From assembly GCA_017517865.1 (NCBI GenBank), contig JAFWYB010000016.1, positions 1-48,012 of the forward strand: DNA of 48,012 nucleotides. The letters are read 5' to 3'. This document shows positions 27,101 through 33,112 of the stretch, one piece after another (the stretch's first letter is position 1; every line of letters begins with the position of its first letter). The notes under the pieces were generated by a model, which ran no database searches, was not told the origin of the DNA, and saw only the letters and a list, made by a program, of their open reading frames with translations. Made by a program: the position numbers and the translations under genes. Origin of the DNA: Clostridia bacterium. GTDB lineage: Bacteria; Bacillota; Clostridia; Oscillospirales; Acutalibacteraceae.

Positions 27101-27288
27101 TATCCATCTGCTGCTACGGATGTAAACAAAACAGTACCATTTAACTCTTCATCTTCCTTTGCCGCTTCTGCTTCAATTGCGAACAGCGAAGAAAAGTCTA
27201 TGCCTGTAAGGCTTTCGATGGGTGCGGAGCCAAAGAGCATTACCGCAACAAGAAGGGATGCTACAACTCGTTTGAATATATTTTTCAT
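21136..27288 (-). CDS. giant surface protein with M23-like, SH3, FN3, InlB-type, Big_2 and dockerin domains
   Basis: A 2050-residue exported protein. Domain order: signal peptide (1-42); a lysostaphin-like M23 fold (about 60-230) with N-H-I-H near 194 but no clear H-x-x-x-D partner; an SH3-like domain (about 270-330); a classic bacterial SH3 domain with L-N-I-R-T-G-P-G (about 510-575); an FN3-like domain (about 576-670); InlB-type repeats (about 670-790, 1200-1390, 1700-1820); Trp-rich W-S-D-W/W-S-N-W repeats (about 900, 1080, 1535, 1680); a chitobiase C-terminal-like domain (about 1390-1480); Big_2 (about 1825-1905); and a type-I dockerin with D-M-T-G-D-G-L-V-N-N-R-D and D-V-N-G-D-G-Y-I-N-N-R-D (about 1988-2050). 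SH3 and M23 imply cell-wall contact; the dockerin should bind one of the cohesins next door. Its ATG overlaps the upstream stop by four bases (ATGA). Confidence 0.9.
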   Translation of the reverse strand: MKNIFKRVVASLLVAVMLFGSAPIESLTGIDFSSLFAIEAEAAKEDEELNGTVLFTSVAADGYENAIFPMEYMYINQGECTGNHTWKKYNSEGAFSRYRYANDLTGKDGEIDGFYAPFTCVITDIDWDTASNSIFLKSKDPVHYADGRLQHMYITIGHDWYIDNLIALGEGAVIPQGTVFYQEGCKGIGTGNHIHMEIFTSMDLKSANSPVHIYDAFFVPTEGVKIKKPLYSNWRYLSKDEYTDNRDPYLSQKESEYAQYTANKSGFYMKKEPFADAENAVEAAVSKGQQFVVTGFIGDNGHGSKWYYTEYKGVQGWIYSGHLSKNPQQTLKPVVFEANYHDNNNVAAALDGRTHTKGKTFSVRGTLTSYTKNIVDVKATIYKTSLFGIVTSTACTGNLTNNSKICTLSKNGIIDNAMTFKSLGEGNYRLEISVKLDGSKDYIVVEKASFCVVDPNKTSQAEEIIDALKVILKKTDELVKPVEPDNKPSTDKTPVNNTVSAPTYNTGVYRTTSADNLNIRTGPGSGYSLATSAIPRSTEVEVTEISSNGWGKTVYNGKTGWICLKYATWIRALETVKKPDAPTVKLTSEANVPTGAIVGASWNAVANADTYTAYLKDSNGTVVDTSEGITGRSVSFTVSNAGKYHITVCAVNEKYSVESVASSSFTAHAPLTVSFVDWDGRTETRSVAYGSNAIAPDPPTREGYTFTGWEGNYEKVTTNLTIHAGYKINTYNVKFIDRDGNQLGSTQRINYGSSAVEPEDKNIPTGWVFVGWDTDEWTKVKRDLTVTASYKWGNDELPVMVTNVKADLISGGYNVTFNVSCTEAVTNGRAVVAIKTAEGKLISTTESEAFSLASGTSDYPKSIYTPADSPASIAEVYVVNSFKDAVPISSSKSCTIDLHDQWSDWSENKPADNLYNEIETKVQYKYRDKQFTTASSKTLSGWTHYDTTSTSSRGSSTSYVGAINTDAHKRTVSTWTETFYKTQYKYNHYRHPTQYTVSPVKYDKYTLHETAWMDKPYAISGTSNAGGATKYGSTSSTKCSCGCTHWYNQQTRQVEDYHITHYDYTDTYYTYYFWKWGGWSNWSDTPVSATSNREVNTRPLYRYKNTGFAAEENKDGVFRTVSGTLDASLAGEEATLFIYKIDEASDWTGEYVGQTVIAEDGSYSFTFKLREEPSIKTGDFTMSLGIEGTTEAITIGTISAPKPEYTVTFYNDDGSVIETQTVTEGEAAVTPANPEKEGYTFVGWDSDLSCIDSDINLTARYIKNSYTVVFVDWSNKTVVTKTFEYGDYLVPPEADEVDGYDLVRWGDVVLGETVVKDNMVITAEFAKKTYEVNFYDYENNLVSTQIVPYGETPSAVDITDKDNYVFIDWTSYDNGLENTSGAVNFYPTFVFEETVADPVSSLENGTYYETQTVELTTETENAIIYYTLDGSDPKEGGEEYAGPITIDRSVELRYYACAFEKNDSEVMNNYYAVNAGVMTSDWMEYADIPQYVLNDTETYTITTDEGYSCKDVIETSDYSYILQLENEGWTNNGSEFGEWSDWSLTEPIFDGLAYEVETRQPDPVTESRYRYVRFKYLDENGTAVYSAEEVEGVEGEWEEHISESKLSVGGFISGTTTPYYALNGEKWFSQTLVNVDVIPDYMMYRYRMKIFNLFKWSEWTVGEPSAEETRETKTAAIYQYHIPEMFIVNIIPDYSVFGSGSQTQIIVANEMLEIDKRDYDYEGYDFLGFFTDPEFATYWDYETQAVTSDLNLYPKYSAHTFDVIFVDYDSTVLSEQTVSYGEYAEVPEPEGRDGYVFIGWDTDAYEFTTENLIVTAVYVPQDEYCTVSLDRSKYYMMAGTSVQLNATVTPEDSLNKNLEWYTDNSSVITVTDDGVVTAIGEGIAIVSVVAEATGEYAECVITVTANPSESLCLNIGSTLTLDAENKLLRGVKHTVSTVASVKEQFANTDLVFTDINGNVLDEDAAVGTGTVISFSDGDTVIDSVNVVVTGDMTGDGLVNNRDAAMITRYLVEKETADFAQMVAIDVNGDGYINNRDASMVSRYLVGKETI

Positions 27289-28424
27289 TTTTTTATTGCC
27301 TCCTCGTTATTTTTGAGTTTGCGCTTTTTATGTAAAACGACAATTACCGCAACAGCGATTATTACAATCAGGCCTGCGCCCGCTGCTACAATAATTATCA
27401 CCGTACTGTTTTCAGGGCCTTTTAACGGAACTTTTTTGCCTTGTGCAATCTGTTCTGCATTTTCGCCGTCAAGCTCTGCAATTGCGCCGATTGCCTCATC
27501 TGCGCTGAGCGTATCGGATATGCCGTCGATGTCAGCTGCCTGATTTTTCAAAGCATTTTCAACCGACTGAACAAAATTCTGCTTTTTATCTTCAGGGATT
27601 TTTTCAATGGATTCCGCATTGACTTGTGTCAGTGCATCCGAAACAGCGGACTTTATTATATCGGGGTCAACCGCCTCAAGCGAAGTATTTACAAAATCCT
27701 TGGCAACTGCGTCTTTATATCCGCTGACAAGTGAATCAACATCCGCAAAGTGATTTTCCTTACCTGTCATAAGATTCAATGTATTGTTTGCTGACTCAAG
27801 CAGTTTATCCGCAAGGTCGGGGTCAATTTCGTTCACCAAGCTGAAATTCAGTTCTTTAAGTGCCGCATCAACCGAAACTATAATGTCACTGTAATCAGGC
27901 TCTTTTATCTCACCTACATATGCGTTTGATATTTCTTCGCCGCCAAACGATATATCAATATCTTTACAGTCAAAAACAACATCATTGTAGCTTTCGTCAA
28001 ACGTATCATTCTGACTGTAGGATAGTTTCAGATTTGTGTTTTTCGCATCGGTATCATCAACATTAAAGCTGAGCACAAGCAGTGTACCGTCACTCGTGAC
28101 AGCGGAATCGTTTGTCCACACAATGTCAAACGTGCCTTCATCTGTTACACCTATGCTGTCATTTAGCATTCCGCCTTGCGTTACCGTGCCCCTTGTAACC
28201 ACAGGAAGCGACAGGACTTCTTTATCGTAGCTGACGGTAAGCTTGAAGCCCATCAATCCGGGATTGCCTTTGACATTTACAGGCACAAAGAAAATTGAAT
28301 TAGGCTTGGTACTTATCTTATCCGCATAAACAAGCGCTTTATCCGCCGCAACAGCGGATGATGAAAACAAGAACACAGCAATAAGCACAAGCACTGCAGT
28401 CTGAAAAATTCTTTTCGCTTTCAA
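27285..28424 (-). CDS. membrane-anchored cohesin protein
   Basis: A 379-residue protein: signal peptide (1-27), one cohesin-like domain (about 28-165, with G-L-M-G-F-K-L-T-V-S-Y-D and M-L-N-D-S-I-G), a helical Asp/Glu/Ala-rich stalk (about 170-330), and a C-terminal transmembrane helix (about 342-364) followed by a Lys/Arg-rich cytoplasmic tail. This is the expected shape of an anchoring scaffoldin: the cohesin is displayed outside and the helix holds it in the membrane. Its stop overlaps the start of the dockerin-bearing giant gene, so receptor and ligand are translationally coupled. The start follows the upstream gene by 12 bases. Confidence 0.87.
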   Translation of the reverse strand: MKAKRIFQTAVLVLIAVFLFSSSAVAADKALVYADKISTKPNSIFFVPVNVKGNPGLMGFKLTVSYDKEVLSLPVVTRGTVTQGGMLNDSIGVTDEGTFDIVWTNDSAVTSDGTLLVLSFNVDDTDAKNTNLKLSYSQNDTFDESYNDVVFDCKDIDISFGGEEISNAYVGEIKEPDYSDIIVSVDAALKELNFSLVNEIDPDLADKLLESANNTLNLMTGKENHFADVDSLVSGYKDAVAKDFVNTSLEAVDPDIIKSAVSDALTQVNAESIEKIPEDKKQNFVQSVENALKNQAADIDGISDTLSADEAIGAIAELDGENAEQIAQGKKVPLKGPENSTVIIIVAAGAGLIVIIAVAVIVVLHKKRKLKNNEEAIKK

Positions 28425-28436
28425 ACAATCAGCTCC

Positions 28437-29132
28437 TTATTCAAAAATTGAAACAATCCACGCAAACGGCAAAGCAAAAATGCCAAGAATAATATTCAGC
28501 GGCACCGGCAGACCGTTCGCCCATGCACGTATTCTTTCTGAAAGCTTTTGAGATACATCGGGGGTATCCTGCGGCTGTGTGGGAGCTTCTGTTGTTTCTT
28601 CCTCAGGCTCTTCTGTTGGTTCCTCCGGCTGAACTGTTGTAAGTTCAGTTTCAGGTTCAACATAAGAAACACTGACACTTATGGGTTCACAGTTGAAGTT
28701 GACATCCGCCCAGCCCTCTTTGAAAGTATCCGGCTGCGAATATGAAAGCGATATGTCATATTTTCCGCTTACGTTATCTGCAACATCAAACACCATATTA
28801 AATAAAATGCAATCATCAGTAAAATTTTCTGTTCCGGTAAACACAGCTTTGAAAGTATTGTCTGATGAGGTAGATATACTGTCGTTAAATATGCCCTTAA
28901 GCATTTCTCCCTTTGACACAGAAACCGGTGTGAATATGTCTTTATCATAGCTGACAATCACCGCAAATCCCATAAAGCCGCTGTTGCCTTCAATTTTTAT
29001 TGGTATCGTAATTCTGTCACCCTTTTCACAAACCACCGGTTCTGAATAAACCCTGTCAGAAACAGCTGACACATTTGTTGCTACCGTAAAAAGCATAACA
29101 AATGCTAAAATTGCCGAGATAAATCTTTTCAT
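28437..29132 (-). CDS. small membrane-associated cohesin protein
   Basis: A 231-residue protein, first gene of the leftward operon. It has a signal peptide (about 1-23), one cohesin-like domain (about 30-155, with G-F-M-G-F-A-V-I-V-S-Y-D and I-F-N-D-S-I), a Thr/Glu/Pro-rich linker (about 160-195) and a C-terminal hydrophobic segment (about 208-229) with aromatic residues that could sit in or on the membrane. AGGAGG six bases upstream supports the start. With the next gene it offers two anchored cohesin receptors for the dockerins of the two giant proteins; pairing specificity is inferred, not shown. Confidence 0.85.
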   Translation of the reverse strand: MKRFISAILAFVMLFTVATNVSAVSDRVYSEPVVCEKGDRITIPIKIEGNSGFMGFAVIVSYDKDIFTPVSVSKGEMLKGIFNDSISTSSDNTFKAVFTGTENFTDDCILFNMVFDVADNVSGKYDISLSYSQPDTFKEGWADVNFNCEPISVSVSYVEPETELTTVQPEEPTEEPEEETTEAPTQPQDTPDVSQKLSERIRAWANGLPVPLNIILGIFALPFAWIVSIFE

Positions 29133-29183
29133 ATCATACCTCCTGTATGTTAATTATTTACTTTAATAAATTGCCTACAATTA

Positions 29184-29213
29184 ATAATATATCTATATAG
29201 TGCAATTTGTCAA
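29184..29213 (-). promoter_or_regulatory. promoter of the cohesin/dockerin operon
   Basis: TTGACA (29208-29213) and TATTAT (29184-29189), 18-bp spacer, minus strand, about 52 bases before the first start codon. Confidence 0.65.
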
Positions 29214-29251
29214 GTTTGATGTTTTGCACATTTAACTTGTTTTTAAAATCA

Positions 29252-29260
29252 TATACTATA
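29252..29260. promoter_or_regulatory. TATACTATA motif, candidate XRE operator
   Basis: The 9-base motif occurs here, in inverted orientation at 29304-29312 over the start codon of the XRE gene, and as a perfect 14-bp palindrome at 29698-29711 between the XRE and LytTR genes. This arrangement suggests self-control by the XRE protein and control of the neighbouring units. Confidence 0.45.
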
Positions 29261-29311
29261 ACTATAAAGATATTGTACAAAAGCACAAGATTGTTCAGAA
29301 AGGTATAGTAT

Positions 29312-29638
29312 ATGGCTAACGAAACGATAGGGCATATTATTAAAGCCAAACGCAAGGAACTGAATCTCACTCAAGCCCAATTGGCAGAACTGATAAATTC
29401 CGACGAATACTACATCAGCGCTATTGAGACCGGGCGCAGAAAACCAGGCAGGAAATTTCTCGTTGCACTTTCCAATGCACTTAATATTCCGGTTGACGTG
29501 CTTCTGGGAATTGAGTCAAATATCGTTTTGCATGAAACCGTTTCTGAACTCGAAAAGAAACTCCAAAAACTTTCCAACGAAGATAAGGAATTTGTGCTTG
29601 GAATTATCGAACAACTGATTGACAGACTTTCAATCTAA
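29312..29638 (+). CDS. XRE family regulator divergent from the surface operon
   Basis: A 108-residue protein with a full Cro/cI-type helix-turn-helix (about 5-62: L-T-Q-A-Q-L-A-E-L-I, then Y-I-S-A-I-E-T-G-R-R-K-P), and a C-terminal amphipathic helix of 35 residues that probably dimerises. It has no metabolite-binding domain. It lies head to head with the cohesin operon and ends in its own terminator. TATACTATA motifs at its promoter and downstream are its likely operators. AAAGG is the ribosome binding site. Confidence 0.85.
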   Translation: MANETIGHIIKAKRKELNLTQAQLAELINSDEYYISAIETGRRKPGRKFLVALSNALNIPVDVLLGIESNIVLHETVSELEKKLQKLSNEDKEFVLGIIEQLIDRLSI

Positions 29639-29651
29639 TAAATTCACCGAC

Positions 29652-29700
29652 AAAAGTGTAAAAGTGAAGTTATCGCTTCATTTTTGCACTTTATTTTTAT
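29652..29700 (+). terminator. terminator of the XRE regulator gene
   Basis: A stem of about 17 bp with small mismatches (29652-29669 with 29676-29692) and a T-rich tail, 13 bases after the stop codon. Confidence 0.75.
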
Positions 29701-29711
29701 ACTATAGTATA
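29698..29711. promoter_or_regulatory. 14-bp palindrome TATACTATAGTATA
   Basis: A perfect palindrome joining two copies of the TATACTATA motif seen at the XRE promoter. It lies upstream of the LytTR promoter and could link the two regulators. Confidence 0.45.
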
Positions 29712-29771
29712 GCTTTTCTAAATTCCATTTTATCCACTGAAGCTCATTGGTCAATACGGTTCAGAGGCTGA

Positions 29772-29803
29772 ATGTAATAACTTGCAAATTCATGTAATAA
29801 CTT
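29772..29803 (+). promoter_or_regulatory. pair of 12-base direct repeats, candidate LytTR binding sites
   Basis: ATGTAATAACTT occurs at 29772-29783 and again at 29792-29803, a 20-bp period ending 33 bases before the -35 box. Response regulators of the LytTR class bind two direct repeats about two helical turns apart at this distance, so positive autoregulation is likely. Confidence 0.6.
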
Positions 29804-29836
29804 TTCATCGTTTTTCAAAACTTGCCGGTTGATTTG

Positions 29837-29865
29837 TTGACTTGCAATACTTTTACAGATATAAT
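29837..29865 (+). promoter_or_regulatory. promoter of the LytTR/GHKL two-component operon
   Basis: TTGACT (29837-29842) and TATAAT (29860-29865), 17-bp spacer, 26 bases before the start codon. Confidence 0.8.
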
Positions 29866-29891
29866 TTAATAAATAAGGGTGGTGAAATAAA

Positions 29892-30611
29892 ATGAAATTT
29901 GTCGTATGCGATGATGATGAAATATTCCTTAACGGTTTTAAAAGTGAACTGCTTAAAGCCGATAATTCTCTCGATGTTGCTTGTTTTGATAACAGCAAGC
30001 AAACACTTGAGTATTTAAAAACAGAGCATAATAATACAGATGCTGCGTTTATTGATATCCGCCTTTCCGATTCAAGCGGTATTGACCTTGCTCAACAGCT
30101 TTCAAATAATTATCCCGATATCAAACTGATTTTTATTACAGGATTCGGCAATGAGTATTTTGAAGAAATATTCCTGACGGTGCGACCTTTCGCAATCCTT
30201 CAAAAACCGATAAAAAAAGACTACCTTTTAAAGCATATAAATGGAATAAAAACTGCTGAAGACATAAATCAGCAAAAATTGATAATTAAAGTAAACCGTT
30301 CAGAGCTTTCTTTAGCTTTCGATAAAATTATTTATATTGAATCCGACAAAAGAAAAGCTCACATATATACTAAAGATGATGTGTTTACGGTTTATGAAAA
30401 GCTTGACGATATTCAACGCAGACTTGATGAAAGTTTCATAAGGTGTCAGAAAAGCTTTATTGTCAACCTTTGTCATATTTCGTCACTTGAGTCAAACAAC
30501 TTCGTTATGACAGATAATAAAAAAATAAGCATCAGCCCTTCAAAAAGAACCGATGTAAAAACGAAATATATGGAATTTAATTTTAATCTGCTTAATAAAA
30601 CAGGGGTGTAA
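29892..30611 (+). CDS. LytTR-type response regulator
   Basis: A 239-residue AgrA/ComE-like regulator. The receiver domain (1-118) has D-D-D at 8-10, the phospho-acceptor Asp in F-I-D-I-R (about 55), T-G in F-I-T-G and the conserved Lys of Q-K-P. The LytTR DNA-binding domain (about 130-235) has I-Y-I-E-S and F-I-R-C-Q-K-S-F-I-V-N. It is expected to be phosphorylated by the kinase encoded five bases downstream. Targets probably include its own promoter (direct repeats at 29772-29803); control of the surface operon is suggested only by proximity. Confidence 0.9.
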   Translation: MKFVVCDDDEIFLNGFKSELLKADNSLDVACFDNSKQTLEYLKTEHNNTDAAFIDIRLSDSSGIDLAQQLSNNYPDIKLIFITGFGNEYFEEIFLTVRPFAILQKPIKKDYLLKHINGIKTAEDINQQKLIIKVNRSELSLAFDKIIYIESDKRKAHIYTKDDVFTVYEKLDDIQRRLDESFIRCQKSFIVNLCHISSLESNNFVMTDNKKISISPSKRTDVKTKYMEFNFNLLNKTGV

Positions 30612-30616
30612 AATCA

Positions 30617-31918
30617 ATGGGTTTACCTGCATATTTAATGGTTATACTTTTATCCGGAATACAGGCGATAATTGCTGCTATTTTCTTCGGTACTACGCTC
30701 AAACGCAAACTTTCACTTCCAAAAAGCTGTATAATTTACACGATAGTTATAGTTGCCGCTGTACTTATTATGTTTGAAAGGGTTGTTCAGCCGTATCGCG
30801 GACTTGTTACTTTTGGATTGCCGCTAATAATGGTATTTACTTTATTTGGCGATTCAATCAAAAACAAAATTATAGCATATATTATATGGATGTTTTTCTC
30901 CTGTGTTACCGACCCGGTCAGCTATTATTTGGTACACTGGCTCAACATATCAGATCCGTTTGCAAGCGACTTGGTAATGAATTGCGTTTTCTCTGTTATG
31001 TATGCTTTTTCTCTTGCTGTTGCGCATCAGTACATAAAATCATTCAAAGGTTTGCCGGACAAAAAGCTATTTATTGCATTCTTATTTATTCCCATTATAC
31101 AAATTGTAACATATATTTATTTCTTCTACCTTCAGTTTGATGTCGGTATTATTACATTTGACGGTGTTGCAAACGAATACACAGGTGACAGTAAATTCCC
31201 GATATTCTTTATTATTCTTTCACTTGCTACTTTAGCTGCAGATTATGTATTTATGCATATAGCAATAAAATCCGTCAACGGTATTCAGGAAAAGCAGCGC
31301 CTTGAACTGCTCGAAAAAGAAAGTGAACTGAACTACGAGTATTATGCGGAATTGCAGGAAGATGCTGCCGAAATGCGCAAATACAGGCATGATGTAAACA
31401 ATATCATTCAGACAATACGTTACATGATGGATATGCCTTCCGAAGAAAGCAAAGAAGAAATATTAAGAATTACTAATCAGCTTGAAAAAGAAATTAATGA
31501 AGTCGGACTTAAAAAGTACACTAACAACAACCTGGTAAATTGCATACTTGCAAATAACGAAAAAAGATTTAACAACAAGAATATTTCCTGTGATTTCAAT
31601 GTTGTCTTTCCGGAAACAACAAATATTTCTGAGCTTGATATCTGCAGACTTCTTACTAATATTTTTGATAACGCTTATAACGCCTTAACTTCATCAGAAG
31701 CAGCAGACAAATCCGTGCTTTTAAATATCGATTGCAAGGATGGTTACATTTACCTGAGAGAAGAAAATAGCACCGCAGAAAACACAGATGAACAAAGAAA
31801 AAAAGATTCACATTACGGTCTTGAAATCATTAAATCAATTTCCGAAAAATATAACGGTATTTTCGAAAGCAAAGTTAAAGATAATATGTTCTGTATCAGT
31901 GTTTCTTTGAAGTATTAA
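30617..31918 (+). CDS. AgrC/ComD-type sensor histidine kinase (GHKL)
   Basis: A 433-residue membrane kinase. Six or seven helices span about 1-215, without a large extracellular domain, as in peptide-sensing kinases. A coiled linker leads to the phospho-acceptor His in Y-R-H-D-V-N-N (about 257), then an N-box I-F-D-N-A-Y-N-A-L (about 352) and a G-L-x-I-I-x-S-I glycine box (about 405) of the HATPase_c_5 type. Such kinases usually sense a secreted peptide, but no AgrB-like protease or convincing pheromone precursor is encoded nearby. Confidence 0.88.
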   Translation: MGLPAYLMVILLSGIQAIIAAIFFGTTLKRKLSLPKSCIIYTIVIVAAVLIMFERVVQPYRGLVTFGLPLIMVFTLFGDSIKNKIIAYIIWMFFSCVTDPVSYYLVHWLNISDPFASDLVMNCVFSVMYAFSLAVAHQYIKSFKGLPDKKLFIAFLFIPIIQIVTYIYFFYLQFDVGIITFDGVANEYTGDSKFPIFFIILSLATLAADYVFMHIAIKSVNGIQEKQRLELLEKESELNYEYYAELQEDAAEMRKYRHDVNNIIQTIRYMMDMPSEESKEEILRITNQLEKEINEVGLKKYTNNNLVNCILANNEKRFNNKNISCDFNVVFPETTNISELDICRLLTNIFDNAYNALTSSEAADKSVLLNIDCKDGYIYLREENSTAENTDEQRKKDSHYGLEIIKSISEKYNGIFESKVKDNMFCISVSLKY

Positions 31919-32277
31919 TTTCAGAAAAAATAACAAGGAAGTAGATGCATAGATAACTCTATAAAAACATTGTCAAAAAACTACATTTGCAATAATTCGC
32001 ATTGTATTTTCTCGGCGTTTTTTGCTATGATATAACTTCTCAAAAAACCACACGGATTTAAACACCGTGTGGTTTCTATATATAGCATATCGTTTATATG
32101 TTTATTAACATTTTCTTAGTCGTTTACACGTTATTTGTGCGCTATAGCTGGCCATAATTCGTTATTCGCGTTAAAGATCGTGCGCTTTTGAACGTGACGT
32201 TATATTTCGTTTTCGGTAAAATATTTACGAGAGGAATTCACACAATTCCGAATAAATACCGAAAGGAAGAATGATTA
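31919..32277. other. gene-free region with promoter-like sequence and hairpins
   Basis: About 360 bases without a credible gene. A promoter-like TTGTAT/TATGAT pair (spacer 18) lies at about 32002-32031. It is followed by an 11-bp hairpin at 32045-32075 whose T run is on the minus strand. The last 70 bases form a nested leader: outer arms 32211-32218 with 32257-32264 and an inner hairpin GGAATT/AATTCC at 32233-32249, partly covering the ribosome binding site of the next gene. A 19-codon frame at 32098 has no ribosome binding site. Confidence 0.5.
32045..32075. terminator. hairpin terminator downstream of the kinase gene
   Basis: A perfect 11-bp stem with a 9-base loop. The six-T run is on the minus strand, while the plus strand has only TTT, so it may also stop a leftward transcript. 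Confidence 0.6.
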
Positions 32278-32811
32278 ATGTACGCAGCTGCAGAGCTTAT
32301 CGTGTTGGGCGTATGCCGTGAATACGGAATGGAGCCCGGCATACTGATTAAAATGTTTAACGAACCGAAAAAATCGTTTTCAAGTGCCGAGCATGTGATT
32401 GTGCGAAACTGGCTGAGGCTTGATTCGATAGCGCCGCTTATCTATGAACAACGGCTGTTTATGTACCTTCTTGAAGATGAGGCAAGAAAAATAAAGGCAA
32501 AGAAAAATGAAGTTCTGCTGACAGACAACTCAATCCAATTCAACGGTATTGAGCCCGGAGATATTCTCCTTTTTGATCCTAGAGACACCGTACTTGACGG
32601 ATATATGGCACTCGAAATAGACGGTTTCAGGTTTGCCGCTGTTGTTGAGGACTTTAAGCATGAACCGGACAAGTATTATATTGTGCCTGATTTGCATTAC
32701 AACAGGGATTTCATCATATTCAAGCACAAGGTAAAAGTGCTCGGAAAAATCATCGGTTGGAGAAAATCCGGAGAGAAAACATACAAGGATTTTGTGCAGA
32801 AGAAAGGTTGA
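32278..32811 (+). CDS. S24/LexA-fold-like protein of unknown function
   Basis: A 177-residue protein. The N-terminal 90 residues are helical and unrecognised. The C-terminal half (about 92-168) has I-E-P-G-D-I-L-L-F-D-P, a strand with D-G-Y-M-A-L-E-I-D-G and a final V-L-G-K-I-I-G-W, the order of strands seen in the peptidase S24/LexA C-terminal domain. The S-M-x-P nucleophile motif is missing, so it is probably not a protease. GAAAGG sits 13 bases before the ATG, inside an inverted repeat that may control translation. It is expected to be an accessory gene of the mobile island. Confidence 0.6.
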   Translation: MYAAAELIVLGVCREYGMEPGILIKMFNEPKKSFSSAEHVIVRNWLRLDSIAPLIYEQRLFMYLLEDEARKIKAKKNEVLLTDNSIQFNGIEPGDILLFDPRDTVLDGYMALEIDGFRFAAVVEDFKHEPDKYYIVPDLHYNRDFIIFKHKVKVLGKIIGWRKSGEKTYKDFVQKKG

Positions 32812-32816
32812 GTATA

Positions 32817-33089
32817 GTGAATTTCATCGAAGATTTCTATTACGGCAACATTGAACCGCAAACACGCAATATTAAGCAAAATTCGGACTTTCAAAAGGAT
32901 TTCAGCAGACTTTGCGAGATAGAAGCCGAACTCAGGACAAAACTCTCAGGCGGTGAGAAAAAGCTGTTTTTAGAGTATGTTGATTTGTGGGGAATCATCT
33001 CGGGAGACATTGATTTTGACAGCTACAAAACAGGCTTCAGACACGGAGCTGCATTTGCTGCCGATACATTTAACATAGAAAATAATTAA
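32817..33089 (+). CDS. DUF6809-like small protein
   Basis: A 90-residue protein starting at GTG 32817, nine bases after AAAGG. The start is supported by homology: F-I-E-D-F-Y-Y-G-N-I-E-P-Q at residues 3-15 matches the N-terminus of the protein at 39416. It is helical, with a Glu/Lys-rich middle, and ends in a conserved G-F-R-H-G-A-x-F-x-x-D. Members of this family sit next to relaxases and other mobile genes in gut Firmicutes; their role is not known to me. It begins five bases after the stop of the S24-like gene. Confidence 0.75.
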   Translation: MNFIEDFYYGNIEPQTRNIKQNSDFQKDFSRLCEIEAELRTKLSGGEKKLFLEYVDLWGIISGDIDFDSYKTGFRHGAAFAADTFNIENN

Positions 33090-33112
33090 TCATATCAAGA
33101 GGATGAGAGGTT

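Noticed and set aside
32098-32157. 19-codon frame downstream of the kinase that could be a signalling peptide
   Set aside because: No ribosome binding site, no leader or processing motif, and its hydrophobic composition is what AT-rich DNA often gives.
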